In this document: one piece after another, positions 55,729 to 64,000 of the stretch
How positions within the stretch are numbered: position 1 is the stretch's first letter
Layout: every line of letters begins with the position of its first letter
Assembly: GCF_041379045.1 (NCBI RefSeq)
Contig: NZ_CP166871.1
Location: 1,736,001 to 1,800,000, forward strand
Direction: 5' to 3'
Length of the DNA: 64,000 nucleotides
From: Thalassotalea ponticola
GTDB taxonomy: Bacteria; Pseudomonadota; Gammaproteobacteria; Enterobacterales; Alteromonadaceae
Made by a program: the position numbers and the translations under genes
Notes under the pieces: generated by a model
Database searches by the model: none
What the model was told of the DNA's origin: nothing
The model's input: only the letters and a program-made list of their open reading frames with translations

Positions 55729-57432
55729 TTACTGGTCAATCGCAGCGCTTGCGATAAGCTGAATACGCGCCACTATCGCGCGTACGCCATTGCCTCTAGA
55801 CGGGCTTAAGTGTTGCATCAAGCCGATGCGCTGGAAAAAGCCATCAACATCAACACCGGCGATTTGCGCTGCCGTTTTACCTTGAAATAAGCTGAAGATA
55901 ATCACCATCAGACCTCGAATTAACCGCGCCTCTGAATCACCGCTAAAAAACAGATGACCATTGACTTGCGTCACAGTTAACCACGCTTGGCTTTCACAGC
56001 CCTCAATTAGCGTTTGTTTATTTCTTTGTTGCTTATCCAAACGGTTGAGTTGTTTCGATAACAGCATAATCAAGCGGTGTTTTTGATCCCACCCTTTGAC
56101 CGCTTTAAATTCGGTTAATATCTGCTGTTCGCTCACTGTGGATGTCTCAATTGGCGACGACGTATTGTTTTCGGCTTTGTCGCTTGTTGCACCTTTCACG
56201 ACGTGCTCGCCAGAGGGTAGCTCGCCACTAACAAAATCTTGTAATACAGCAACCAAACGGTCAATTTCGTCAATTTGATTATACGGTGCCAACGAGACTC
56301 GCAGTGAGCCAGATAGACCTTTGCTGGCCAACAAAGGCATCGCGCAGTGATGACCTGCGCGCACGGCAATGTGATGACTATCGAGATAGGCGGCGACGTC
56401 CTGGTGGTGATGCCCAGCGATATTAAAACTGAGCAAGGGAATATCTGGCTTATCGTCAAAGATAGGAGTGAACCCAGAAATGGTCGTTAGCGCTCGATAC
56501 AAGTAGTCAGTAAGGCTGCGCTCGTAACCGTCGATATCAGGGTACTGCAGCAACTGCTCAATCGCTTCTGCTAAACCAAGTGCGCCTGCGATATTTGGCG
56601 TGCCTGGCTCAAATTTAAACGGCAATTGATTAAACGTCGTTTGTTCAAACGATACGTGTTTGATCATTTCACCACCAAATTGATACGGGCGCATCGCCTC
56701 TAACAGCTCTTTTTTGCCATACAGCACACCAATACCGGTGGGCGCAAACAATTTATGGCCTGAAAAAACATAAAAGTCACAATCGAGTTGTTGTACATCA
56801 ACAGCAATATGAGCAACTGCCTGGGCCCCATCAATGAGTACTTTTGCACCTTGCCGATGCGCCAGATCAATCAGCGGTTTTACGTCGGTGATTTTACCGA
56901 CAACATTGGACACGTGGTGAATCGCTAACAATCGACACTTTGATGTAATCAACTGTTCTGCTTGATGTTGTTCTATTTCGCCCCGTTGGTTCACCGGTAG
57001 TACAACCAAGCGAGCCCCTTTTTCTTGAGCCAGCTGTTGCCAACAGACAATATTGGCGTGATGCTCAGCCGCCGAGACCACTATCTCGTCGCCCGAACGG
57101 ACCTCGCGCTCAGCAAAGCTACGAGCAACCAGGTTAATTGCTTCGGTTGTACCTTTCGTCCAAATCACCTCTTCAACACAGCGTGCATTGATGAAGCGTC
57201 TAACAATGTCTCGCGCTTGCTCAAACGACGAGGTTGCTTGCGCACTTAAGCGATGAGAGCCGCGATGAACATTGGCATTTTGCTGAGCATAAAAGTCACT
57301 GGTCAATTGAATAACACTGGAAAATTTTTGCGTAGTTGCTGCGTTATCAAAGTAGATATACTGTTCGCTATTGGCAAGAGATTGAATAAGTGGAAATTTT
57401 TTTCTAAATTCAATTGGATTGAAAGACGACAT
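55729..57432 (-). CDS. csdA: Cysteine desulfurase CsdA fused to sulfur acceptor CsdE (SufE domain)
   Basis: 567 residues. Residues 1-402 are a class II (SufS/CsdA) cysteine desulfurase: PLP lysine K227 in SGHK, aspartate in LIDGAQ, and catalytic C363 in RAGHHCAMPLL. A polar linker rich in S, T and E (about 403-435) leads to a SufE/CsdE domain of about 130 residues with acceptor C479 (GCESQAWL). In E. coli csdA and csdE are separate neighbours; here the sulfur donor and acceptor form one chain. The frame is continuous, so this is a real fusion, not two genes. It supplies sulfur for Fe-S clusters or tRNA modification. Confidence 0.93.
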   Translation of the reverse strand: MSSFNPIEFRKKFPLIQSLANSEQYIYFDNAATTQKFSSVIQLTSDFYAQQNANVHRGSHRLSAQATSSFEQARDIVRRFINARCVEEVIWTKGTTEAINLVARSFAEREVRSGDEIVVSAAEHHANIVCWQQLAQEKGARLVVLPVNQRGEIEQHQAEQLITSKCRLLAIHHVSNVVGKITDVKPLIDLAHRQGAKVLIDGAQAVAHIAVDVQQLDCDFYVFSGHKLFAPTGIGVLYGKKELLEAMRPYQFGGEMIKHVSFEQTTFNQLPFKFEPGTPNIAGALGLAEAIEQLLQYPDIDGYERSLTDYLYRALTTISGFTPIFDDKPDIPLLSFNIAGHHHQDVAAYLDSHHIAVRAGHHCAMPLLASKGLSGSLRVSLAPYNQIDEIDRLVAVLQDFVSGELPSGEHVVKGATSDKAENNTSSPIETSTVSEQQILTEFKAVKGWDQKHRLIMLLSKQLNRLDKQQRNKQTLIEGCESQAWLTVTQVNGHLFFSGDSEARLIRGLMVIIFSLFQGKTAAQIAGVDVDGFFQRIGLMQHLSPSRGNGVRAIVARIQLIASAAIDQ

Positions 57433-57540
57433 AAATAACTGATCAGCAATAAGAAAATTTATCCGTCAATTATAACGCACAATATCGAGGTAAAAACAGA
57501 GCTGTTAAAAGGATTTTTTTGCATCGCAATAAAACAAAAA

Positions 57541-57640
57541 CCCTGATTGTTTACTATCATTAATGATCCAGGGAATGTAAATGAACAACGTGAGATGGTT
57601 TCGACGTTGTTCTATCTCATCCGTTCATATAACACTCTGG
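57541..57640 (+). other. Structured leader-like segment before a small gene
   Basis: Three inverted repeats are packed here: CCCTG/CAGGG enclosing the palindrome ATCATTAATGAT (57556-57567), a 9-bp stem GAACAACGT/ACGTTGTTC (57583-57612), and an alternative pairing ATGAAC/GTTCAT plus GAGAT/ATCTC that excludes it. It could be a leader or small RNA. Confidence 0.35.
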
Positions 57641-57708
57641 AACTCGTCCGCGTTTTTTAAATGCAGTAGCGTGATTATTATACACTTTATAATAAATTGA
57701 GGAGATGT

Positions 57709-57915
57709 ATGCCATTATTCTCATGGTTTTGCGAAAATCAACAACAAACGCACATGACATTCACACATAGCGAGCGAAAACGAAAGTTGGATATTCACAA
57801 CAAAACAATGTGGCCAGTTGCCAAAGTAGACTACATTGCCTCAAGGAACCAAGAGCGAGCTGATGTCGATGATCGACTGTTCGAAACTCAATCAACCGTT
57901 AATCCCTCAGATTGA
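57709..57915 (+). CDS. Small hypothetical protein
   Basis: 68 residues from the ATG at 57709 (MPLFSWFCENQQQTHMTFTH). GAGGAG stands 4-5 nt upstream and a terminator-like hairpin follows at 57934, so it looks like a real small gene. The product is charged and hydrophilic (HSERKRKLDIHNKTMWPVAK), without signal or membrane segment. No family is recognised. An in-frame TTG four codons earlier overlaps the ribosome-binding site and is unlikely. Confidence 0.6.
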   Translation: MPLFSWFCENQQQTHMTFTHSERKRKLDIHNKTMWPVAKVDYIASRNQERADVDDRLFETQSTVNPSD

Positions 57916-57933
57916 CACCCCAAAATGAAGAGA

Positions 57934-57962
57934 AAAATAGTCGCAATGCGGCTATTTTTTTT
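57934..57962 (+). terminator. Rho-independent terminator of the small gene
   Basis: Stem AAATAGTCGC/GCGGCTATTT (one G-T pair), loop AAT, then eight T, 19 nt after the stop codon. Confidence 0.75.
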
Positions 57963-58050
57963 GATTACTGAAAATGACTAGGCAACATTTTAGTATTCTT
58001 AGCAGGCCTCTGTCACATTACACACTTACGGTACAAATGCGAATTAAACG

Positions 58051-59568
58051 CTATAACAGATGAAGCTGTAAATTATCGAAAAACGAGGCCATCAAGCGTT
58101 TGTTACTGGCTCGCTGATAGAGGGTTTGATACACCTTTGGCATTACCCTCTCGTAATATTCGAGGTTTGACAATTCAGATACGGGTTTAAAGCTCAGCAA
58201 ATCCCTTCTGTTGCAGGTGTTGGTCAAAAACAGTCCCAGCTCTCCTTGGTAGTTAGCTGGCGTACCCAATCGATAACCGCTGCCTGTTGGTTGCACTAAC
58301 GGTGTATCCGAATCGAGTAGATCCAACCATGGAACACGGTCGGTAATGTATGCTAAAGCCGCCGCTTTAGTGTCAAATATGCGCTGTTCTACGGTGATCA
58401 CATTATGGCCAATATGGCCAGCTTGAGCACATGCCGTATGCGCTTGTGGCAATGGATATTCATCGATAAAACCAAGTAAATGGCTTAACTCATGGGCGAG
58501 TACCGCACTGCTATCTGCGGCATCTAAAAACAGCATACCGTTGTTAACATTAGCGCCTCCTTGCGCCACCATAACCCCCACATATCGAGTGCCGTTGGGC
58601 AATCGGGTTAACACCGAGGGCGATAATTGACAATGAATGCGCTCACTTGACCTATGGTAGCAGTGTGTTTCGCTCGGCGGTAGATAACGGGGTGTTAACA
58701 AACAAAATTGCTGTTGGTAAAACGGCTCCAATTCGCCAAACATTTCAGTCAGTTTTTGCAAATGAGGAACAGTTGAGGCGAAAAATTGTATCGGATATTG
58801 ACACCTTGTCTGCGGATACGTTTTAGCATGCGTTATTGGCTTGCTTTGCTGGTTGCTATCTAGTACCAACTCGCTACCTAGCCTAGACGAATGTTGTGAG
58901 GTGAGTTGGCTGCGCGTAGGTTGTTGCTCTGTACTTTTGATGGCCATGATCTGAAATTGGTCAAGGGTTTTATACCACTGTTGACCAGCATTGGTAGAAA
59001 GTTGAGCAACTAGGCCTCTCACATCAATTAATCGCTCAACGGCAATCGACCAGTCAATGGCCAAGCTAAGTAGCGTATCCTTGTCAACCGGCGCAACCGA
59101 AATAACGTTGTCACTAAGCGCGGCGACCAATGGCGATTTACCATCAGTGGCAAAGCTTAATAACAAAGGGTTTAGCACATCCAATGCGCGCTGATATTGC
59201 TGCTGCTCGGCATACTGCTTGGCTTGCTCGAATAAAGCAGAGGCACTATGTAAGCGCATCGCTCGAGCGAAATAGTACTGTTGATTTCTGCGGTCCTGTT
59301 GCTGTCGGTAATAATGACTTAACAACCAGGCGTAATGACCGTCAACGCGCGCTAAAGCAGTTGCTAATTGCAACCAACCACTCGACTGATACGGTTGAGA
59401 TGCGATCGCTAACCTTTGCGCCGAGGTGATATCTAGCTCCACTGCGTACGCCAGTGCGCGCTGATTTTCCCTGTGACTAAGAACGTAGTCTTCTAACGCC
59501 TGTTTAACAGGGAATGAACTTGAGGCAATAATGACACTGATGAAAACCAGTACGACTCGTAACAACAT
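58051..59568 (-). CDS. Putative exported metallopeptidase with helical-repeat N-terminus
   Basis: 505 residues. The N-terminus (MLLRVVLVFISVIIASSSFP) is a signal peptide or anchor. Residues about 30-210 have TPR-like helical pairs (WLQLATALARVDGHYAWLL, YYFARAMRLHSASALFEQAK). The C-terminal part carries a zinc-protease motif H359-E-L-S-H363-L-L-G-F-I-D-E-Y, preceded by a strand (NNGMLFLDAADSSAVLA), and cysteines that may pair. I cannot place it in a named family. It lies 67 nt downstream of nothing but the nlpI start region on the same strand, so it may be unrelated to nlpI. Confidence 0.75.
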   Translation of the reverse strand: MLLRVVLVFISVIIASSSFPVKQALEDYVLSHRENQRALAYAVELDITSAQRLAIASQPYQSSGWLQLATALARVDGHYAWLLSHYYRQQQDRRNQQYYFARAMRLHSASALFEQAKQYAEQQQYQRALDVLNPLLLSFATDGKSPLVAALSDNVISVAPVDKDTLLSLAIDWSIAVERLIDVRGLVAQLSTNAGQQWYKTLDQFQIMAIKSTEQQPTRSQLTSQHSSRLGSELVLDSNQQSKPITHAKTYPQTRCQYPIQFFASTVPHLQKLTEMFGELEPFYQQQFCLLTPRYLPPSETHCYHRSSERIHCQLSPSVLTRLPNGTRYVGVMVAQGGANVNNGMLFLDAADSSAVLAHELSHLLGFIDEYPLPQAHTACAQAGHIGHNVITVEQRIFDTKAAALAYITDRVPWLDLLDSDTPLVQPTGSGYRLGTPANYQGELGLFLTNTCNRRDLLSFKPVSELSNLEYYERVMPKVYQTLYQRASNKRLMASFFDNLQLHLL

Positions 59569-59635
59569 AAAAACCTAATAGGCAAACAAACGCGATCACC
59601 GATGTTTAACCGATGAACCGATAAGGCGACATCAA

Positions 59636-60511
59636 TTATCGTTGCTCGAGTTCGAGTAAGTCCAGCTCTAGCTCAGCATATCGGTGTTCGATAAACTCAT
59701 ACACATTTGTGGTTAACGCCAGTTTAAAATAATCGCGTGAAGTATTCATATCGTCATTGAGTTGGTTGTACTTGCCCAAGTAAAAATACGCTTCACAAAG
59801 TCGGTCCAATAACATTTTTCGGTCGGTCACATCAACGCTGATCGAGGCGATAAATTGTTGCTCACTGATATCACCGACAAACAAGCGCAAAATGTTATTT
59901 GCCCAGCTATCGTGTTCAATTGTTGCCAGCGTCTGGCGTAAATTTTTCTGAGCGCTCAACGGATCAATGTCATGTTCGACCAAATACAACCACGCAATTC
60001 GATAAGGATCGTTTTGTTGCTCTAATTGAAAGCGTTGTAAATCGTTAAGTGCCTGCTCAGGCCGCTTGCCGTAATAAAGTGCGATACCGCGATTGAGATA
60101 AGCGTACTCGTGGTCGACGTTAAGTTCAATAGCCGCATCAAATGCTTCATAAGCTTGAAGAAAGTCTTGACGCTGAGTCAAGTGAATACCGACAAAATTA
60201 TAGGCATCTACAAAGTCTGGCTGTAAACGCAATGCGCGCTGAAAATCATAACTCGCTAAACCGCGCAAACCAACGCTATCGTAAATCACTCCCCGATCGT
60301 ACAGTAATTGGGCCCGTTGTTCTTGGGCTAAGTCAGCCGTCGCCAATATTTCCGTTAATCGCGCCAAAGCGAGTTCACTTTGCGGGTTCACCGCCAATGG
60401 CTGTTCGATAATTACCTGCGCATGAGACGTGGCATGTCTATCTGATAACGATACGCAACCAGTTAAGGTCGTTAGCGATAAGCTACATATTAATAACAAG
60501 GTGTGTTTCAC
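59636..60511 (-). CDS. nlpI: Lipoprotein NlpI
   Basis: 291 residues from a GTG start at 60511 (E. coli NlpI 294). I chose it because AGGA lies 6 nt before it and because it directly begins the signal peptide (KHTLLLICSLSLTTLTGC, lipobox C19); the frame further up adds 21 residues with no signal character. TPR repeats fill the mature part (YDRGVIYDSVGLRGLASYDF, AYNFVGIHLTQRQDFLQAYE, AYLNRGIALYYGKRPEQALN). NlpI is an outer-membrane adaptor for murein hydrolases and the protease Prc. It follows pnp, as in E. coli. Confidence 0.95.
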   Translation of the reverse strand: MKHTLLLICSLSLTTLTGCVSLSDRHATSHAQVIIEQPLAVNPQSELALARLTEILATADLAQEQRAQLLYDRGVIYDSVGLRGLASYDFQRALRLQPDFVDAYNFVGIHLTQRQDFLQAYEAFDAAIELNVDHEYAYLNRGIALYYGKRPEQALNDLQRFQLEQQNDPYRIAWLYLVEHDIDPLSAQKNLRQTLATIEHDSWANNILRLFVGDISEQQFIASISVDVTDRKMLLDRLCEAYFYLGKYNQLNDDMNTSRDYFKLALTTNVYEFIEHRYAELELDLLELEQR

Positions 60512-60653
60512 AGAACGTCCTAAGGTATTGAAATGAATATATTCGGTGAGTACTAAGTATATCTCAACCGCCAATAAACACCAATCACGGCAGCATTAAT
60601 ACTAAGTGCGTCATCGCAACACTAACGCTGGTGAAGTAACAAAACCTCAAGGC

Positions 60654-60683
60654 AAAAAAAATGCCGGTAATTACCGGCATTTT
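60654..60683 (-). terminator. Rho-independent terminator of pnp
   Basis: On the minus strand AAAATGCCGGTAA pairs perfectly with TTACCGGCATTTT and is followed by further T (eight in all), 19 nt after the pnp stop. Confidence 0.9.
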
Positions 60684-60701
60684 AACGTTGTCGACGTATG
60701 A

Positions 60702-62807
60702 TTACGCGTCTTCAGCTTTGATGTCTGCTTCTTTCATACTTAAACGAACGCGACCTTGACGGTCCACTTCAAGTACTTTAACAGTCACTTCTTGACCTTC
60801 AGATAAATGATCTGACACGTTATTAACGCGCTCTTCTGCAATTTGCGAAATGTGTACTAAGCCATCTTTGCCCGGTAGAACATTAACAAACGCACCAAAG
60901 TCAACAATGCGAACCACTTTACCAGTGTACATCTTGCCCACTTCAATTTCAGCAGTGATCGCTTCGATACGCGCGATTGCGTCTTGAGCTTGCTCACCGC
61001 TGGTTGCGGCAATTTTCACTGTGCCGTCATCTTCGATTTCAATGGTTGTACCAGTTTCTTCAGTTAACTGACGAATGGTAGCACCACCTTTACCGATCAC
61101 ATCGCGAATTTTATCGGCGTTGATCTTCATGGTGTGAATGCGCGGTGCAAAATCAGAAATGTCATCGCGAGCTTCGCTGATTGCTTGGTCCATAACACCT
61201 AAGATGTGGATACGAGCGCCTTTTGCCTGATTTAAGGCAATTTGCATGATCTCTTTGGTAATACCTTCGATCTTAATATCCATTTGCAGTGCTGTAATAC
61301 CGTTGCTGGTACCAGCTACTTTAAAGTCCATATCACCTAAGTGGTCTTCGTCACCTAAGATATCTGAAAGTACAACGAAGTTTTCGCCTTCTTTCACAAG
61401 GCCCATCGCAATACCGGCAACTGAATCTTTAATTGGTACACCAGCATCCATTAACGCCAGTGACGTACCACATACCGATGCCATTGAAGATGAACCGTTT
61501 GATTCGGTGATTTCAGACACAACACGTACTGCATACGGGAATTCTTCAGCGCTTGGCATCACCGCTAAAATACCGCGTTTTGCCAAACGACCGTGACCGA
61601 TTTCACGACGTTTTGGAGAGCCGATAAAACCAGTTTCACCAACACAGAACGGCGGGAAGTTATAGTGCAACATGAAGTTGTCTGTTTTTTCACCCAAGAT
61701 TGTTTCTACGCGTTGTGCGTCGCGTTGGGTACCTAATGTAGCCGTGACTAACGCCTGAGTTTCACCACGGGTAAATACCGCTGAGCCGTGCGTACGAGGT
61801 AAAACACCGGTCATTACGTCAAGGGCGCGTACCATCTCTGGATCGCGACCGTCGATACGCGGAGCACCTTGAGTGATGCGTTCGCGAACGATTGTTTTTT
61901 CAAGATCGTGAATTAAGTCTTTTACTTCGCCTTCATCAAGCTCTTCACCTTCGCCAAGCGCGACGGTTAATTGTTCAACAACGCGAGTTTTAATTTCACC
62001 AATCGCGTCATAGCGCTTAGCTTTCTCAGTAATTTGGTATGCTGCGGTAATGTCAGCTGTTGCTAATTCAGCAATTTTGGCGACGAGAGTTTCGTTTTTC
62101 GCCGGTGCCTGCCATTCCCACGCTGGGGTATTAACTTCTGCTGCAAATTCTTTAATTGCGTTGATTGCCGCTTGCGATTGCTCGTGACCGTATACAACCG
62201 CACCTAGCATCACTTCTTCAGATAAAATATCGGCTTCTGATTCAACCATTAATACCGCTGATTCGGTACCGGCCACAACAAGATCTAATTTACTGTCCGC
62301 TAACTCTGATTGTAGCGGGTTAAGTACGTATTGGTCGTTCACATAACCAACGCGCGCTGCGCCAACTGGACCACTGAACGGGATACCAGAAATAGCTAAC
62401 GCCGCCGATGTACCTAACAACGAGATAATGTCTGGTGCAATTTCTGGATTCGCCGAAACAACGGTAACAATAACTTGTACTTCGTTGGTAAACCCTTCAG
62501 GGAATAGAGGGCGAATTGGGCGGTCAATTAGACGGGCGGTAAGTGTCTCTTCTTCTGAAGGACGACCTTCGCGTTTGAAGAAGCCACCAGGAATTTTACC
62601 AGCCGCGTATGTTTTTTCTTGATAGTTAACCGTTAGCGGGAAAAAGTCTTGGCCAGGAACGGCTTCTTTTTTACCTACAACAGTAACTAAAACGCTCGTA
62701 TCATCCATTGATGCCATAACAGCTGCAGTTGCTTGACGAGCAATAACCCCGGTTTCTAGGGTTACTTTATGCTGTCCGAATTCAAAAGTTTTCGTGATCG
62801 GAGTCAT
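60702..62807 (-). CDS. pnp: Polyribonucleotide nucleotidyltransferase (PNPase)
   Basis: 701 residues (E. coli 711). Phosphorolytic 3'-5' exoribonuclease of the degradosome. Two RNase PH-like domains (start [34 protein letters not shown]) carry the catalytic segment [20 protein letters not shown] (about 480-500). A KH domain ([20 protein letters not shown]) and an S1 domain ([30 protein letters not shown]) end the protein. AGGAA precedes the ATG. Synteny truB-rpsO-pnp-nlpI is the standard gammaproteobacterial order. The 558-bp leader before pnp, 62808-63365, has no gene and is long enough for PNPase/RNase III autoregulation as known in E. coli. Confidence 0.98.
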   Translation of the reverse strand: MTPITKTFEFGQHKVTLETGVIARQATAAVMASMDDTSVLVTVVGKKEAVPGQDFFPLTVNYQEKTYAAGKIPGGFFKREGRPSEEETLTARLIDRPIRPLFPEGFTNEVQVIVTVVSANPEIAPDIISLLGTSAALAISGIPFSGPVGAARVGYVNDQYVLNPLQSELADSKLDLVVAGTESAVLMVESEADILSEEVMLGAVVYGHEQSQAAINAIKEFAAEVNTPAWEWQAPAKNETLVAKIAELATADITAAYQITEKAKRYDAIGEIKTRVVEQLTVALGEGEELDEGEVKDLIHDLEKTIVRERITQGAPRIDGRDPEMVRALDVMTGVLPRTHGSAVFTRGETQALVTATLGTQRDAQRVETILGEKTDNFMLHYNFPPFCVGETGFIGSPKRREIGHGRLAKRGILAVMPSAEEFPYAVRVVSEITESNGSSSMASVCGTSLALMDAGVPIKDSVAGIAMGLVKEGENFVVLSDILGDEDHLGDMDFKVAGTSNGITALQMDIKIEGITKEIMQIALNQAKGARIHILGVMDQAISEARDDISDFAPRIHTMKINADKIRDVIGKGGATIRQLTEETGTTIEIEDDGTVKIAATSGEQAQDAIARIEAITAEIEVGKMYTGKVVRIVDFGAFVNVLPGKDGLVHISQIAEERVNNVSDHLSEGQEVTVKVLEVDRQGRVRLSMKEADIKAEDA

Positions 62808-63317
62808 TGATTTTCCTTATTTTATAGAGCCCTTGCTCTAACATTTTTTCATATATAATTTCGCGGTTAATTATACGCAAATCACTTGTGATTGCTACAG
62901 ATATTATCAAACTATTTCAAAATCAAAGCTGTTGGCAACAAACTGACTCGCATCGTTAAATTGGTCCTCGTCATTAGCATAACGACAATGTGGCAGCGGT
63001 TGAATACTGTTGCCAAAGGGTTACCTGTACCGGCTTGACCTTAGTTATGGCTTTGTCTGTCTCGTCATTTGTCGATAAATGCGCGCAACACGCTCAGATC
63101 AGTTGTGACAATCAGCTGTATTAACACTTAGTAAAGTTGGCGAAAAACAACGAGGTAAAGGACGGTGGAGAAAAAATAGAGTTTATTTGGGTCTATGGAT
63201 GTTTGCGTTAATTTAACCGCAATCACACAAGTATGTGTTACCTGTGACTGTATCTAACAGCGTGATATGCCACTAGCGACAACGGGCTGGCACGTCGAAA
63301 TAATCGGTTAGTACGAT

Positions 63318-63348
63318 CAAAAAAGGCCAGTATCACACTGGCCTTTTT
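63318..63348 (-). terminator. Terminator/attenuator between rpsO and pnp
   Basis: Stem AAAAAGGCCAGT with its perfect complement ACTGGCCTTTTT, loop of 5 nt, T tract on both strands (minus strand: TTTTTTGATC), 18 nt after the rpsO stop. It matches the position of the partial terminator t1 in E. coli. Confidence 0.88.
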
Positions 63349-63365
63349 ATCGTTTGGGACCTGTC

Positions 63366-63635
63366 TTAGCGACGGATACCTAAACGCTTGATTAGATCTT
63401 GATAGCGAGCAACATCTTTGCGCTTAACGTAGTCAAGAAGCTTACGACGTTGGCTAACCATACGCAATAGACCACGACGTGAGTGGTGATCGTGGATGTG
63501 CTTCTTGAAATGACCTTGTAGGTGGTTGATTTGAGTAGTTAATAGAGCTACTTGAACCTCTGGAGAACCAGTGTCACCTTCTTTAGTCGCGTATTCCGCA
63601 ACGATTGCTGCTTTTTGTTCAGCTGATAAAGACAT
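63366..63635 (-). CDS. rpsO: 30S ribosomal protein S15
   Basis: 89 residues, the full length of bacterial S15. The signature [30 protein letters not shown] is present as two stretches ([16 protein letters not shown] and [17 protein letters not shown]). S15 binds 16S rRNA helices 20-22 and starts assembly of the platform. Upstream truB is 161 nt away. Confidence 0.98.
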   Translation of the reverse strand: MSLSAEQKAAIVAEYATKEGDTGSPEVQVALLTTQINHLQGHFKKHIHDHHSRRGLLRMVSQRRKLLDYVKRKDVARYQDLIKRLGIRR

Positions 63636-63796
63636 AATAAATACCTTAGTGTTAAATGTGTTTAATCAAACCCGCTAGGCCAAACACTAATTCAGCGAAG
63701 CAGAAAAGAGCGCGTATGATATCACGAATGTTAGGCTATGCAAGTAATTTTATCGCCCGGCTAACAGACATCGTTTAAGCGACGCGCATCAACTAT

Positions 63797-64000
63797 CTAG
63801 CTACCCTCAGAGCTGTGCTCAACTACCAAACGTTTAGGAGCCAACATGCCGTCGTCATTGATATAGCCGACGCCGATAAATTGACCTGTCTCTGCTAAGC
63901 TGATTTTTAATAAACCATCGGCATCAGTCCCCGGTGCCATAACGGGATTGCCGTGACGCAAATAATGCGCAGACTCGGCATCAACGTGTACTTCAGCCAA
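63797..64000 (-). CDS. truB: tRNA pseudouridine(55) synthase TruB, C-terminal part (cut by window edge)
   Basis: 67 residues at the C-terminal end; the gene continues beyond the right edge and the ATG visible at the edge is internal. The segment LRHGNPV, GLLKISLAETGQFIGVGYIN and GMLAPKRLVVEH corresponds to the C-terminal domain of E. coli TruB (NGNPV, [23 protein letters not shown]). TruB makes pseudouridine 55 in the T loop of tRNAs. Position before rpsO confirms it. Confidence 0.93.
   Translation of the reverse strand: MAEVHVDAESAHYLRHGNPVMAPGTDADGLLKISLAETGQFIGVGYINDDGMLAPKRLVVEHSSEGS

Overview
The window looks like chromosomal DNA of a marine gammaproteobacterium in Alteromonadales, most likely the Colwelliaceae (Thalassotalea/Colwellia type). 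This is inferred from gene content and order (uvrY-uvrC-pgsA-tRNA Gly/Cys/Leu; rlmKL-glutaredoxin-uup-DUF3466 near fabA; truB-rpsO-pnp-nlpI; recC-recB-recD-DUF3087) and from small families typical of this order (DUF3718, DUF2982, DUF2959, DUF3087). No database search was possible. I see no transposase, integrase, phage gene or CRISPR array; most of the window is ordinary core genome.

Layout. 1-2.1 kb: a minus-strand TPP riboswitch whose gene lies off the left edge, hinT, and two small lipoproteins. 2.2-3.8 kb: 14 tandem minus-strand tRNA genes (8 Gly-GCC, 4 Leu-TAA, 2 Cys-GCA). 4.0-8.4 kb: pgsA, a sulfurtransferase, uvrC, uvrY and a small basic protein. 8.4-9.2 kb: fabA behind a FabR-like palindrome. 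9.5-13.1 kb: an AT-rich accessory insert with three 104-bp repeats and five unrecognised minus-strand genes, each boundary carrying the same short motif. 13.2-19.3 kb: the operon rlmKL-glutaredoxin-uup-DUF3466. 19.7-21.1 kb: five plus-strand initiator tRNA genes interleaved with about 97-bp units that end in a copy of the tRNA 3' end. 21.2-33.1 kb: DUF1653, quinone oxidoreductase, acylphosphatase, rlmI, PilZ, hrpA, a CBS protein, an isoaspartyl peptidase, DUF3718 and an 18-bp minisatellite. 33.3-47.1 kb: a CadC-like regulator, recC-recB-recD-DUF3087, DUF4870-like and DUF2982 proteins. 47-60 kb: a secreted metalloprotease, sbcB, a beta-hydroxyacid dehydrogenase, glutathione peroxidase, lysC, elyC, a CsdA-CsdE fusion and a second putative metallopeptidase. 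59.6-64 kb: nlpI, pnp, rpsO and the end of truB.

Functional themes: DNA repair and recombination (uvrC, recBCD, sbcB), RNA modification and turnover (rlmKL, rlmI, hrpA, pnp, truB), translation (19 tRNA genes, rpsO, Uup), lipid synthesis (fabA, pgsA) and envelope/secreted proteins (nlpI, elyC, two proteins with GlyGly-CTERM-like tails).

The most unusual structures are the tRNA-fMet array with rtT-like repeats, the accessory insert with its repeated boundary motif, the expanded Gly/Leu/Cys tRNA array, and the CsdA-CsdE fusion. None is proven to be a new system.
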